From the NCBI GenBank assembly GCA_022661535.1, contig JAKULF010000014.1, positions 62,001 through 126,000 on the forward strand: a stretch of DNA of 64,000 nucleotides, written 5' to 3'. Origin of the DNA: Eutypa lata. Lineage: Eukaryota > Ascomycota > Sordariomycetes > Xylariales > Diatrypaceae. The notes under the pieces are model-generated. The model did no database searches, had not been told where the DNA came from, and was given only the letters and a program-made list of their open reading frames with translations. Made by a program: the position numbers and the translations under genes. Below, one piece after another: positions 49,439-63,162 of the stretch; within the stretch, counting starts at the first letter, position 1; each line of letters begins with the position of its first letter.

Positions 49439-51029
49439 GATGATCGCAAAGATAAGAGTGCGATAAACCTCTTTGGGACTAGCCTCGAATGCTATGTACA
49501 TGCTGACCTATCGGATTATGTCCTATAGATATGTACATGTAGATAAATTTGTAATGAAATGGCATACAGATGTTCATGTTTCCATATTCTAGTATTCTGT
49601 GTCTTATTTCTGGATGTAAACAAGTTGAAGAAAATGGTCTAATCCGGTCTCCCGTCCATCGTGACCCCCGTCCATTACCCATGCTGTTAATCTGGAGGTC
49701 GTTGTATCTGAGTTGAGTATCCCTGAGGTGTATCTTCCAGAACGATGGGAATTGCCCCACCATTGCCCCTCACCCCCGCCTTCGTCGATGAAAGAGAAAT
49801 TGCCAGGCTTACATATGTAGACAAGTAGAAGGCGGTGAGGAGTTTACAGAACCACAATGAATGAATCAATGGTTATCTGGCAACCCTAAGGGGTTGGATT
49901 TGACTGACCGCACAAAAATACGACGTATTTCTTATCGTATGGGAGGTGGTGTTTGCATCATGATAGCTACCTAGTTATGTATCATGAACTGAGAGCTCTA
50001 GTACGAACCTCCTCGTAAATATAGCTCCAAACTAAAGCATGACTCGCTCGCTACTACATTGACGGGCTATCATACCACATCATCCGAAAGGGGACAAAAG
50101 AGCTACATACTATGTATAGAACTAAATACATACGTAGAAGGAGATACGGATGGGAGAATAGGTAAATAACTTAACTTTTGCCCCTGCATACGCAACCCGC
50201 TCGCCCCACGAGGCAGATTTGAGAAGAAGCAATAAATACTTTAGTGTGAAGTGTCAACTTCTACTATACTACAAACAGAATCCATTGGGGATATGGGATG
50301 GTGTTGATCTACGTAATCTTGCCCTTTCAGCCACAACATGTTATGTATATACATACATACCTACCTAAACACATGCCAGATTCTCTGCATCACACAGGCT
50401 TCAAAATTCCGTCTCAGATATTGTCTTGGCATTGATGAATAGTACACACATGCAGAAAATGCAGGCAGACGAGTAATACAACACTTCAGGCAACTACAAA
50501 AAGATCCCATATGATAATTATTATATAGAAGATGACGAATCACTCACTACCTACCTACCTAAAATTACGTGTATTATTGAATAAACAAAGGCACTTCTAG
50601 GTATCAATTTTACTGCCTGCAATGTTTGTACATAACTACATACATCTATTGTTTACACTGACAGTAATTACTTAAAGACATTGCGTGTGTCTTCCCCGTT
50701 GGTCATCAGCAAAGACCACGACTGGAAGGTCTGATACAGCCCGTACCGTACCGCTATCTTGGAATGGATGTACTCTATCTTTTACATAACTACATACATA
50801 CATACTGTACATACATCCATGATAGGTACCTAACCTGGATTCCTTCCAAGTTGTTATTGCCTCTCATTGGTCACAATCAACACCAACTCTCTATTTTGTG
50901 TGCTAAAAGTTCGAAAAAAGAGGGTCTCCCTCCTGTCCTGCCACCTGTCTGCACTTTTTAAACACTTCCTGCCACCGCCTCCTCTAGAAGGACTGGACTA
51001 GAGCAGTCCTTAGTACTTTACTACCCACA

Positions 51030-51240
51030 AGCACAGACAAGCCCCAACTTCTCCTCCCCCCTTCAACCCAACTTGAAAGAAACGTCCCTCCGACTTTCTT
51101 AAAACACACATCCTCTTCTTCGGAAACCCATCTCGTCGTCTTCGTACGGTCAACAATTCTTCCTCCATTCCCTCACTTTCTCACTCGATCGTCGTATCGT
51201 GTGGCCTATAATTTTAATTCTTCCTATCTTTTCTTCTGAT
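51030..51240 (+). promoter_or_regulatory. Pyrimidine-rich actin promoter/leader
   Basis: C and T predominate on the plus strand in the last ~240 bases before the actin ATG, including CTTCTCCTCC and TCTTCTTC blocks. CT-rich tracts of this sort mark start regions of highly expressed genes in filamentous fungi. An ATTGG box lies about 400 bases before the ATG. Confidence 0.5.
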
Positions 51241-51272
51241 AATTGAAACCGTACCGACATAAATCAGACATC

Positions 51273-52791
<1,519 letters not shown>

Positions 52792-53370
52792 GGCTAGCCT
52801 GCTGCTGAGTGTCGCGCTTGAGGGCTGTCGACAGTCCGTTGGTGGGGACGCAGCTCCTGCAACGCCATATACTATCACCCTTTTCACGAGCTCACGAGAA
52901 TGCCGCACGATACCGACCGGCGCGGACTTCCTGCAGTTGCGAGTAGTGTGTCATGCGGTTTCAATATTTATGAAAAAGTTCTGGTAATGGTCGAGAGCAC
53001 GGAGTTTCTGTAACTTCCAAAGAAAATTCGTGCAACGGGGGAAGGGGGTAGACAATTGTAGCCGAGGTAGATCATATACTACTTGTGTTTTTTTCTTCGT
53101 TACCTGCTATTTTCTAAATTCTGGAGTGAGGCGTGCTGCCATATATTTCGTCCGTCTCTTCTATTGAGTGATCTAGCGTGAAAGTTATTTGCGTTGTAGA
53201 ATATGCTACTTGCGAATTGTGAAATCACACAATATGAGACCAAACTAGAAGATGTGACGCATGGCATTTGAATCTGCGGTAAGACTCAGGTTCTAACGTT
53301 GTACGTGAGCTTATCTTATACGCGACGTTCCGTACGCAGCATTCACAATATGATTACCCCTTCATCAATA
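52792..53370. other. Convergent 3' gap
   Basis: Holds the 3' UTRs of actin and the release-factor-like gene. T-rich words near 53090 are candidate polyadenylation context. No gene is seen. Confidence 0.5.
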
Positions 53371-53913
53371 TCAACTCCGATCCCGATCTGCGGGCGTCGT
53401 CTTATTACTAGATCTACCTAGTTCATTGTCCTGCCGTTCTACCACCACTTCTTCTCCATTCCCTCCCCTTTCCCTTTCATTTCTTCCTTCTGATCCTGAT
53501 CCTGATCCTGATCCTTCCACTTCTTCCTCATCCACCCATTCATCCACCTCTTCCAAACCATCCTCCCCCTCCCTTCTCTTCTCGCCTCCCTCCTCTCCCT
53601 CAGCAGCGAGAAGCTTCCGATACTTCCTCCGGCTCTTCTTCGCCTTGCTCGCCTTCCTCTTCCTGTGGAACGCCCCCACGACCGCCGACCGGCTCTCCTC
53701 CCCGCGCGCCAGGTCGTCCACCCGCACCGCCAGCAGCTCCCGCGCGATCGTCCGGTTCTGGCTCCGCGATCGCGTCGCCTGGCACTTCACTACGATCCCC
53801 GTGGGGACGTGCTTCAGTTGTACTGCGCTGTTGGTTTTGTTCTGTTGGTTTTTTTTTGTTGTTATTATTTATTCACATTGGTCTTTAGTGGGAGAGGGGG
53901 GCTTTTGGTATGG

Positions 53914-53952
<39 letters not shown>

Positions 53953-54253
53953 GTGTACATAGACAGAAAGAGAGACGTACGATCTTCTGCCCTCCCGGCC
54001 CGCTGCCCTTTAGGAAGGACTCCTCGATCTCGGAGTCGGGCGGCGGCTTGGGACGCGGTGGAAGGTTGTGGTGTTTCTGCAGGCAGCTGATGCTGGAGAA
54101 GGGTCTTAGGCGGCTAGGTGAGCATTGGGACGTCGAGGGGATGGTGGTGGTGTGTGTGAGAAGTGGGCGGATTCGTATCGGGGCCGTGGCAATATCGTTG
54201 CGCAGAATGGTTAAGCTGCGGCGGAGGCTACTGCTCGACAGCATTGTTGCCAT
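53371..54253 (-). CDS. Mitochondrial GGQ release-factor-like protein
   Basis: Minus-strand exons 54253-53981 and 53841-53371 give about 247 residues. The protein has the RF-1 domain with the GGQ loop that hydrolyses peptidyl-tRNA, but no codon-recognition domain, so it resembles the mtRF-R/C12orf65 group that rescues stalled mitochondrial ribosomes. Seen: Arg/Ser/Thr-rich mitochondrial presequence, KGSGPGGQKI ending exon 1, NKTNSAVQLKHVPTGIVV opening exon 2, then QATRSRSQNRTIARELL and a basic KRKASKAKKSRRKYRK stretch. The last ~85 residues are acidic and Gly/Ser-rich, encoded partly by a (TGATCC)4 repeat at 53491-53514. The intron holds a long GT microsatellite. The length beyond the basic stretch is unusual for the group. 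Confidence 0.88.
53919..53956. repeat. GT microsatellite inside an intron
   Basis: GT dinucleotides from 53919 with one GC interruption at 53947-53948, within the intron 53842-53980 of the release-factor-like gene (CA repeat in transcript sense). Confidence 0.95.
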
Positions 54254-54980
54254 CGTGGTGCTTCTTCAGCCAGAAGATACGTAGAGAACCATGCCTTAGT
54301 AGGTACGTTAAAGCTGGATAGGTAGGTAAAAGTGGTGATTATATTGACTACTTAGGTAAGTAGAGCTAGTTAGATATACAAGAGACGAGCAATTCTTAAC
54401 CAGTGGACTATGTATGTCAACATAAACCCGATAAGTCAATAGCTAACACCGGTCTAAATCACATAGATTGCCTACTTAAGTAACTTGAACTAAACTATTC
54501 CAAGTGAAAACCATTTCGAAAGTCGCAGTTTGTACGTAGGATTGAGTTTACCCGACCATCCCATCAATGTTACAGGCGTCAAGCACAGACCAATGAGTTC
54601 GTTCTTTTACTACTAACTACCTGGTAATTAGTTATGGACCCCACTCTGCCACTCAGTAGCCTCCCGAAGGAACCCCTAACTTCCTCTACGGTGGTCAATT
54701 ATGGGGCCATAGAATCGCATGTAACTAACGGTCAATTAAACTGGCAAGTCGCGCTTCTGTCTGCTGTTGGAAGTCAATTCCCCCAATCCCTGCCTACCTA
54801 CTACCTAGATAAACCTTCTTTTTTTTTTTTACCTCCCTTTAAGTCAACTACACACACTCGCTTTCCAACAATCGGAAGGAGAGGCACGAACGAACCAATT
54901 ATAGAAGACATAGTTAGCCTTTCTATATAGTGCGCTCGCAGTTATATATAAATACATTCTCCGTGGAGAAGGCCGAAACC
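54254..54980. other. Divergent intergenic region
   Basis: Promoter space between the release-factor-like gene and the SPT small subunit. TAGGTAGGTA occurs near 54319. No gene is supported. Confidence 0.5.
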
Positions 54981-55567
54981 ATGGAGTACAGAAAGAGACA
55001 ACCCGAGAAACTATCGGCGCCGCACCGCCTCGGCCGCTGGCTCCGGCTCAAGCAGTACCAGATCGAAGTGACTTTCGGCGTGTACATGTTCACGCCGGTT
55101 GAGAAGTTCGTCTTCTGTAAGTAGAGCATGGTTCTCCTAATTACATAAGCTATGCAATTCCGCAATGATATTCAGATCGATCCTGTTTTGTATCATTCCT
55201 GTCTAGGCTCTACTCTACCTCTTTTTCTCTCTGTCTCTCTTCTCTAGAATTGCTCTACTTCTCAACTTGTTCGCACTTTCCTTCTTGTCCGAATTGTGCG
55301 AATGGATATCCCTTCTAATCCATGATGTCTACCGCAGGGTCCGTGGTCTTCCTCCTCTTCGGCCTGTTCGCCATCGCCTGCATTCTCTACCTGCCGCAGC
55401 ACATCGTCTTCATCGTCCACCGCGCCTGGTTCTACGTCAACGGCGGCGATGTCTTGGGATCCTCGGCCTCCAGCGTCATGGCATCTAGCAAGGACGGGCT
55501 CTCCTTGACGGTGTCGGGGGCCGACGCCGCTAAGGAGACGCTCGAGTCTATCGTTCGGGATTTATAA
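54981..55567 (+). CDS. Serine palmitoyltransferase small subunit-like protein
   Basis: Two exons, 54981-55116 and 55338-55567, give about 121 residues; the 221-base intron splits a Trp codon. The family (ssSPT, related in role to yeast Tsc3) activates serine palmitoyltransferase, the first enzyme of sphingolipid synthesis, in the ER membrane. Seen: RLGRWLRLKQYQIEVTFGVYMFTP, EKFVFWSVVFLLFGLF with the conserved Pro-x-Glu-Lys before the helix, one strong transmembrane segment (about residues 46-68), and a hydrophilic C-terminus of about 50 residues with Ser/Ala-rich sequence. The ATG at 54981 follows the usual spacing to the first conserved Tyr. The family assignment is by motif, so orthology is inferred. 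Confidence 0.85.
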
Positions 55568-56097
55568 TGAAACCAAAGACGTAAAGGACAAAAAGAAGAG
55601 AAAAAAAGACAGGGAAGGCGAGCGTATGTGTAATGGAGCAAAAATAATTAACTAGGCGGCAGTGCTTTTAGACGGAAAGGTCTTGAGTACTCAAGACACG
55701 ACCAACACCGACTACGACTCATGGGTACGGACGAATTGCTCATACGCCCAGCCCCTGTGTTGATTTATAATGTTTAATTGAGGTTGAAGAGAAAGAAAAA
55801 ACATGTTTGAGGGCTTTGTAGAATGAGGCGTTGGAGTTGAGGGACGTTTTAATTCAAGAGCGAGACGAGGCAAAACGAATGTTCTTACGTGTTTTTGGCG
55901 TTAAATAGGATCGACAGGCTTGCACCATCATTAGAGGCCATATTAATACCTCTCTTATGGAGAAGGGAACCTTGAGAAGTATTTCGCGGAAAGGGGGCAT
56001 GTTTAATTGATTGATTGTACATACGAGGGATCAATAAGGGTCCATACATATATATACACTCTCATCACTCTCACCCCCTTATCCCGCTCTCGCCTAT
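55568..56097. other. Convergent 3' gap
   Basis: Lies between the SPT small subunit and ELP2 stop codons; A-rich words follow the first stop at 55580-55615. No gene is seen. Confidence 0.5.
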
Positions 56098-59000
56098 CTA
56101 TCTATCCAAGTTAGCGAACGAATAGATCCTGAGCGAGCCGTCCTCGCCAGCAATCGCCAGCTCGTCTCCTCCGCCTTCGGTGCGCTGCGGTCTCCACGAT
56201 AGTTGTAGAACAGCTTTGGCTAAGCATAACCTAAAATTGAATAACGTTAGTTACCATTATAAAAAAAACCCAATGTGTTGAGTGGAAGGACAAGACAAGA
56301 CAGATTAATGATCACGATGGGGAGAACAAGGTTGTCTGTATGTCTTGTCTAGAAACACCAAAAAGATGAAACAAACTTACTCAGCACGCACCGCCAGGCT
56401 CCACGACACGCCGAGCGTCGCAGCATCGAGCCCATAAAGCGAGACCTTGCCGGCCTCAGTGCCCACAGCGAGGACGAGCCGAGCCCCTGCTGCTCCTGCT
56501 CCTGCTGATGAAGTGCTGGGAGTAGTAGTAGTAGTCCGCGGTAGGAAGTCAACGGCGGTGACGGGGTGGGACTCGGGGATCGAGGCAGCGCACACAATCG
56601 AGGCGGCATCGGCTTTCCCAACGTCTTCCGCCTGCTGCTGATGTTGTTGTTGCTGTTCCTGGCGCCGCCAGATCCTGATCTGCTTGTCGCGCCCCGCCGT
56701 CGCGAAGACGAGCTGCGACTCGGCAAGCGGGGCCGGCGCCCAGGCCGCGTCGAGGATCATGCGCGAGTGGCCCTTGGGGTTCGACTGGAGGAGCTTGTAG
56801 TGGTTGCTGCTACTGCTGCTGCTGGGGTTCTTCTCTTGCTCTTTCTCCTTTTCGATCCCTCCTCCCTCGTCGTTAACAGGGGCACCGCCATCTCTCTCCG
56901 CACCCACCTCACCTTCTCCTTCGCCTTCCTCATTCTCCCCATCTCCACCCCTATCCCCATCCCCCTCGCCCACACCCACACTCACACCCACACCCACACC
57001 ACCACCCCCAACCCTCTCAAAAACAGCCCAAACCCGATCCCTCCCCACACTAAGCAAAAACCTATCGCCTCTCGGCGAGAACCGCAGCCGCGTGGCCGTG
57101 AGCGAGTGCGCCGCCAGCGGGGGCCGGACCTCGGACCACCGCGGCGCCGTCTCGAAGATCCGGATGACGGCGTGGTTCGCCGAGGACGCGCGGCACGCGC
57201 TCGCCACCAGCCGTCCGCTGTGCGACCCCGCGAGGCAGCTGACCTCGTACCCGTGCCCGTAGAGCTTCTCGGCTTCGGGCCAGAGGGTGTTCCGCGAGAG
57301 CATCTCCTCGGGGGGTGGGGTCGTGAGGTGGTCTAGTGGGTGGGATGGTGTTGTTGTCGTCGTCGTCGTCGTTGTGGCTTTGGGTTGTTGTTGTTGGCCG
57401 ATGATCTCGTTCGAGGTCGTCGTGGTGATGGGGGCACCGTTGTCGTCGTCCTCGACGACGGCTTTGTTCGAGAGTCCCAGAACTGGCATGTCGGCCGCGT
57501 CGGGCCGGAGGTGCTCGTCCGAATTGGTGCCGTCACCGCTACTGCCGCCGCCGCTGGTGATACCGCAGACCCGGCGCAGAAGGCGAGCGACAGCCCTCGG
57601 TTCGTCGAAGACGCGCATGAGCTTCTCGTCGGCTCCCGAGACGAACTGGGTGGAGCCGAGCGAATCGACGCAGTTTAGGTCGTAGCCGTGGATCTGAGGA
57701 CGAGCCATCTCGTGCCATGTTATCTTCTTCTTCTTCTTCGCCTCTATCCTGCTGCCGTCCACCCCCCAAGGAGCATGCAACCTCGTAGTCTGATCCCCAC
57801 TCGTCGAGAGTAGGTAAGCACCCTCACCTTCACCGTCACCACCATTCCAAGCAATCCCCGTAACAGCTCTCGTATGCCCCGTAATACCAACGCGCGGCAT
57901 CCAGCGGCCTTCGCCCTCAAAGCCGCCAGACTCGTCACCACCACCCTCGAGCGCCCAGACCCGCCAGCTGCCCGTGCGACCCAGACAAGCGACGGACCGG
58001 GCACCATCGGGGGTGGCCCCCCACAGCCCCGTCCAGAACCCGCCCGTGCTGCCCGTCGCCGTCGTGGCGCCCTTCTCGCGGCTGATCTCGCCGAGGCGCG
58101 CCGCCGTCACCCAGATGCCCGAGGAGGGGTCGGCTTCCCAGATCGCGAGGGTGTTGTCGGCCGAGGCGGAGAGGAGCTGTAGTTTTTGCTCCTGTCGCTG
58201 TTGTTGTTGTCGGTTGCTACTGCCATTGGTAATTGTAGTAGTAGTACAAGAGAAAGAAGAAGAAGAAGAAGAGGAAGAGGTAGGACGCCACTTAGCGCTG
58301 TATATCCAGTCGTCGTGGCCGAGGAGCAGCGCCTCGAACGTAATCGAGTAGTCCTTTCCGTCGGCGGTCTTGAGCCGGTGCGCCTTGTTGGAAGGTGATT
58401 TGACTCCTGCACTTCCCCCTCCCGCCCGGCCCATGATCGAGGCGGGATCGGCGGGGTCTGAAGCCGCGGCAGCGGGCAATTCGGTGCCCGCGTGGAACCG
58501 CCACAGGCGGATGTACTTGTCCTGGCTGGCGGACGCTAGCATGAGGTCGCCTCCTGCACCCTCTTCGCCCCCCGTCTCTTCGCGCGCGAAGTCCAGCGAT
58601 CGGATCCAGCCCTCGTGGCCGGATAGCGTAGCCTGGATGTGGAACAATTCCTCGGGCTGCTGATCTCCATGGGTATTTCTATTGCTAGGATCAATATCCG
58701 CGACGTAGATTTGCACGATATCCCGGGTTCCCGCGACCGCTAAAACCAAAGATGATCTCGTGCTTGCTGCTGGTGCTACTCCGTCCTCCTCCCCCTCCTC
58801 CTCCTCACCCCCGCCGCCGCTGTCTTTCTCGTCGAGTTCGCTCAGCGCCAGTGCTAGGGGGAAGAGCTTCGGGTTGGGCTTGATCGTCTGTAGTAACACT
58901 AAGGCATTATCGGCGTTGTCTCCGATTTTGGTGGCATCAAAGCTCCATATCCGTACCGACGCATCAGCCGCGCCCGTAGCGAATATCTGTGGTTCACCCC

Positions 59001-59720
59001 TTCTTCTTCTTCTCCTTCTCCTTCGACTGCTACTACTACTACTTCCGCTTATTATCGCGATGCAGTTGATCGCCGCCGAGTGGGCGTGTACCGTCTGGAC
59101 GCACTCGACTTTTTCCACATCCACCGAGGCATCACCATCAGGAGGGAGAAGAAGCCGCCAGACCTTCAGGTGCTGGTCGTCGGCGCCGCTGAGCAGGTAC
59201 GAAACCGAGTCTGATGGTGATGATGATCTCGCTGCTCCTTCAGCACTATCATCTATCCGTTCATCCGCCTGTGCCTCCCGCCTCCTAGGCAGGAACTTGA
59301 CGGCTTTCACGACCTCCTTGTGTCCCGAGAGGAGGTGCGTGATGCCCCTTGGTGTTGCATCCTAGTATTTCACATGTTAGCATGAGGACTAGTAGCAGCC
59401 TGAAATGTTTAGAAACTCATAAGTATTCGGTAGTGATATACATATACGTATGCATGCAGGCATAATTGTTAAAGTAGGGAGAAATGAGAAATAAAACAGG
59501 GGTGAGACCGGGGAATTAAAAAAAGAAAAAACAGAAAACCCACGTTCGGCCTCCACAGAGCTACATTGCAGTCGGCGCCGAACGCCACGATGCCGTCCTC
59601 GCTCCAGTCCGCAACGGCGGTGTGTCTGTTGGCGCCGGCGGATAGGTACCGGACATCCACGTCCACGTCCACATTCGCATCCCCCACGCCCACGCCCACG
59701 CTGGCCACCTGCTCGTTCAT
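56098..59720 (-). CDS. ELP2: Elongator complex subunit ELP2 (WD40)
   Basis: Minus-strand exons 59720-59544, 59361-56381 and 56230-56098 give about 1096 residues. Elp2 is a double WD40 propeller scaffold in Elongator, which modifies wobble uridines of tRNA (mcm5/ncm5 pathway). Seen: RYLSAGANRHTAVADWSEDG at the N-terminus, many WD-type blades such as SGADDQHLKVWRLL, LASASQDKYIRLWRFH, LLLGHDDWIYSAKWRP and TAGRDKQIRIWRR, the PRVGITGHTRAVTGIAW segment typical of Elp2, and C-terminal LAIAGEDGSLRIYSF. The protein is longer than the usual ~800 residues because several loops hold low-complexity inserts (Gly-Val, Gly-Asp/Glu, poly-Ser, poly-Gln, poly-Thr). The same inserts create long false frames on the opposite strand. 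Confidence 0.93.
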
Positions 59721-60485
59721 CTTCCGAGCCTGGGCGGTACTAGTTCGGTTTCCTCTTGTCTTCCTTCACTCCACTTCTATTTTCTTCTTTCTCCTCGTCT
59801 TGAAAAATGTTCTTCTTGTAGTTTAAGATAAAATAAAAAAAGGTGGAAGTATATCAATCAGGTTGATATTGCTAATACGATTTTTCTAGGAGTGACTGTC
59901 TTACAAAACCCACCATCATGACTGGTCGGTTCGTTCGTTGGGTTCTTCGATCGAAGCTTTCTTGGTTGGTTAGTGTTGTGCGACGCCGGCTGGCCACCAG
60001 CTGGTAGTAACGACCTACGTATGTAGCAGCGTAGATAAGTCAGGTATACTACCAATACTAACTACACTACCTAGCTCACTAAAGGGGCAATATCATATCA
60101 AGCAACATGGATGCCACTATCTCACATGGGATTAATACTAATAATCATATTAAATCGTGATGAGATAATGGATAGGAATACCAATAATAAACCCCCATTT
60201 CAATCAATATTACAATCATTCATTCCCCTGAAATAAGCAAGCTAGCCAGCCATAATGCAATCAAAGTATTAACCCCCCGAAGATAGCGGTGGCAGGTCTT
60301 GTTATTTTTTGTACAGGCTACCTATCAGAGCCCTCCAAAGAAGAAAATATTAAATGCCCGCCTGCCTGCCTCCACGTGCGTGAGTTATCTGAAATAACGC
60401 CTTTTAGAATTTTCTTTTCCCGCCCTATTTAATACACTTGGATCCTGAGATAGGATAGGTATGCGTAAAAATCCTAGATCCATAC
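59721..60485. other. Tandem intergenic region
   Basis: Between the ELP2 start and the CBP80 stop, both on the minus strand. A+T-rich; no gene or clear element is seen. Confidence 0.5.
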
Positions 60486-63162
60486 CTACGAAATATCGAC
60501 ATCCACATCAGCAGCCTCGGTAGAACCAGCAGTCGCAGCAGCAGCAGCAGCAGCAGCGGTCGCGGCCAACGCCTTCTGCTCGACCAAGAACGCCTCCTCG
60601 ATAGCGGACCTACGTCTAAAGACTCTCAACCACCTCTGACCCCATCGCTTGATGAGGTCCTCGCCACCATCCGAAACAACTGGGTCCATGATCTGGTCCT
60701 TAGTTCCCTGGGCCCAGCTGAAGAGGGCATCCTCCATGGCCTTGAACAGGTCGCGCATAGCGGCGATCTCGCCCTCCTGATCCTGCTGTTGTGACTCCTC
60801 CGCACCCGCATCCGCATCCACGCCGCTATTGCCGCTGCTACTAGTGGTACTAACGACCTGCCTCAACCGCCCTGTCACCTTGACGACGGTATTGAAGACG
60901 AGCTCGAAGACCCAGGCCTTGCTGAGGGCCTCACCGTAGGGGCCGGCCTTATCACCGACGAGAGCCCAGTCGATGACGGAGCCGGGCGTAATGATGGAAT
61001 AGTTGAGGAGCTTCTCGACGATGCTGATGGCGACGCCTGGGTGCGCCGACCAGTATGTCATAACGGCGGTGATAATCTGGGACCGCACGGCTTCCGAGGC
61101 GGCGCCAGCGTCTAGCAGTCGGTCTTTAGTCCGCTCGATGCACGCTAGCACGTGGGACAGGGACTTGGACCCGACCCAGCACACGGCCGTCATAAACACA
61201 TCGGTGCTGTGCACGAGAGGGTCCAGCTTCTGGTCGAGGGCCTCCGAGTGGATGCGGTCGATCACCGGCTGGATCTCCTCATCCGGCGCTTTGCGCTTGA
61301 GGAGTGCGGCAAGCTCTTTGCCCTCTGCCGCGAATGGAGTGTCTAGCAGCACATTAGAATCTTAAATCCTGTTTTTTAACTGCTAAGAAAAGTTTTCACT
61401 TACGATCATCGTTAAATTTGAACTCCGGAGTATCTTGCTCCTTCTCGCGGCCGATTAAGGACTGATAGGGCTCAGGTAAGGTGCCTTTGATGCGCTGGGC
61501 GAAACTCAGACGAATCTCCTTGTCCAAAGCGCCAATTATAAAGGCTTTGCACGGGTGCATATTTGGCAGATAGACGTCATCCACCCACTCGGACCATTTC
61601 CACATGAATCCAAAGTTACTAAGATGATGAGTAAACCAATCCAAGAAACGATACGCGAGTTCAAGGTCAAGGCGGTGGATATTCTGGTACGTGTACCGAA
61701 TAGCTCGTCCAAGACTAGGCGCCACCGCAGCGGGGGCGATCTTGCAAGCTTCCGTCAGGACGGAGTGGTAATAGACGAGTTTGTGCTCCGGAGTTGGAAG
61801 CTGGAAAGTCTGTGAGAAGACAGCATCGACGGCAACATCTTCGGGCTTCCACGTCGAGCGATCCCCATCAATATCCTTTAGTCGATCGAATGGTGTTGCG
61901 CGTTTAATGAACGTACCAGGAGCAAAATAGCAATCCACGTCAATCAAGAAACGTGCCGTCACATTCCGATTGAAGTCCATAATATTGATGGTATCTAGAA
62001 GAGCGTCACGAACCAACGATGATGCAATGGTGCTAACGGGAGGGACAGATTCAACTTCCTGGTTGAGGTAGGCAGAATAATAGATCTCCGGGAACAGCGG
62101 CCGAGGTCCGGCGATGACCGTCTGGGGAATGGTTATGCTAGGTAGCGTGTGTTTCTGCGCATTGTCTAGTTTCTCTTGCTGTTCGATCTCCTCCAGCGGC
62201 ATCTTCCAGGGTCTCGGTAGACAAGAAAGCCCCCAGCTGCTGTTAGCTTCGCTCTGGAGTTGCTTCTGCAACAGACCAATCAGGCTCATGTTAGCTGCCG
62301 GACTCTCTTCACCTTCCACTGCAATGTATGGATCAATTAAGACCTGCAAAGCGTGAGGCTCAGAAGCGATGACGTCTGTTTTGTCCATGAGTTCGGCGGC
62401 TTTCTGCTGCCATTGGCTAGGGGGCGCCTCAGGCGAGGCAGCCATGATGTAGGGGATGGTAAGAAGAATAATCTTGACGAGTTCTGTTCCAATGGTCTTG
62501 TGGAATGTTAGTTGGTCTGTTGTCTGTCCGATCTCTCAATAAGCTGTGATAGGCGCGCATGTACTTACATCCTCAGAACTTCCAGTCTGTAGATCAACGG
62601 CGCGGCTGAAAAGCTCCTCTAGCACCGGGAACAATCCTTCCCCATCCAGACAGCCTTGCAAACAAGCCAAGAACTTGAGGTAAAGCTTAACATCTCGCCA
62701 ATCGCCCAGTTTAACCTTCTCCTCAGTAGCAGCAGCAACCTTAGCCAGAAGGTCATCTAAAACTTCCGGCTTGAGGGAGTTAACGACGAGTACGACGGCT
62801 GCGACGAAGGGGGTCTTAAGCGGTTGTTCGACAATCATTTGCGGCACCAGGTCTAAGAAGCTTGTGCGAAGTTCCTGATCGTCGTAGTTGTCCGCCACGA
62901 CATGCGCAATGGCTTGTACTTCCTCATGCCAGCGTCGGAGGGGAGATTCGGCCAAGCTTAGGAGCTGCTTGCGTATACGAACAGGGAGTGGTACATCATA
63001 ACGACGTCGCTGGGGTCGTCGGTCGTAGTCGTCGTCATCTAGGAGCTAGCATGAGTATAAAGGAGGTTTGGAATAAGTGGTTTTGTATATATGTTTACCT
63101 CTGTATCGCCTCTTGCGATTGTTGTAACCACCACCGGATTGTCTACGATCGTAATCCGCCAT
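60486..63162 (-). CDS. CBC1: Nuclear cap-binding complex large subunit CBP80
   Basis: Minus-strand exons 63162-63099, 63038-62569, 62496-61404 and 61342-60486 give about 827 residues. CBP80 (yeast Sto1/Cbc1) binds CBP20 to form the nuclear cap-binding complex acting in splicing, 3' processing and mRNA export. Seen: an Arg/Asp/Tyr-rich N-terminus split by intron 1, an MIF4G-type helical domain (ESPLRRWHEEVQAIAHVVADN and KLGDWRDVKLYLKFLACLQG), a middle domain with LPRPWKMPLEEIEQQ and LFPEIYYSAYLNQ, and a third helical domain starting FNDDHTPFAAEGKELAALL. The C-terminus carries a poly-Ala tract from a GCA/GCT repeat and an acidic VDVDIS end. All joins restore conserved residues. The size fits the family. 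Confidence 0.95.

Larger units (their letters stand above)
49132..51272. other. Divergent intergenic region FES1 / actin
   Basis: Contains the FES1 heat shock element array (49401-49438), TACCTA words near 50361 and 50551-50562, an ATTGG (inverted CCAAT) at 50866-50870, and the pyrimidine-rich leader of actin. No further gene is supported. Confidence 0.55.
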
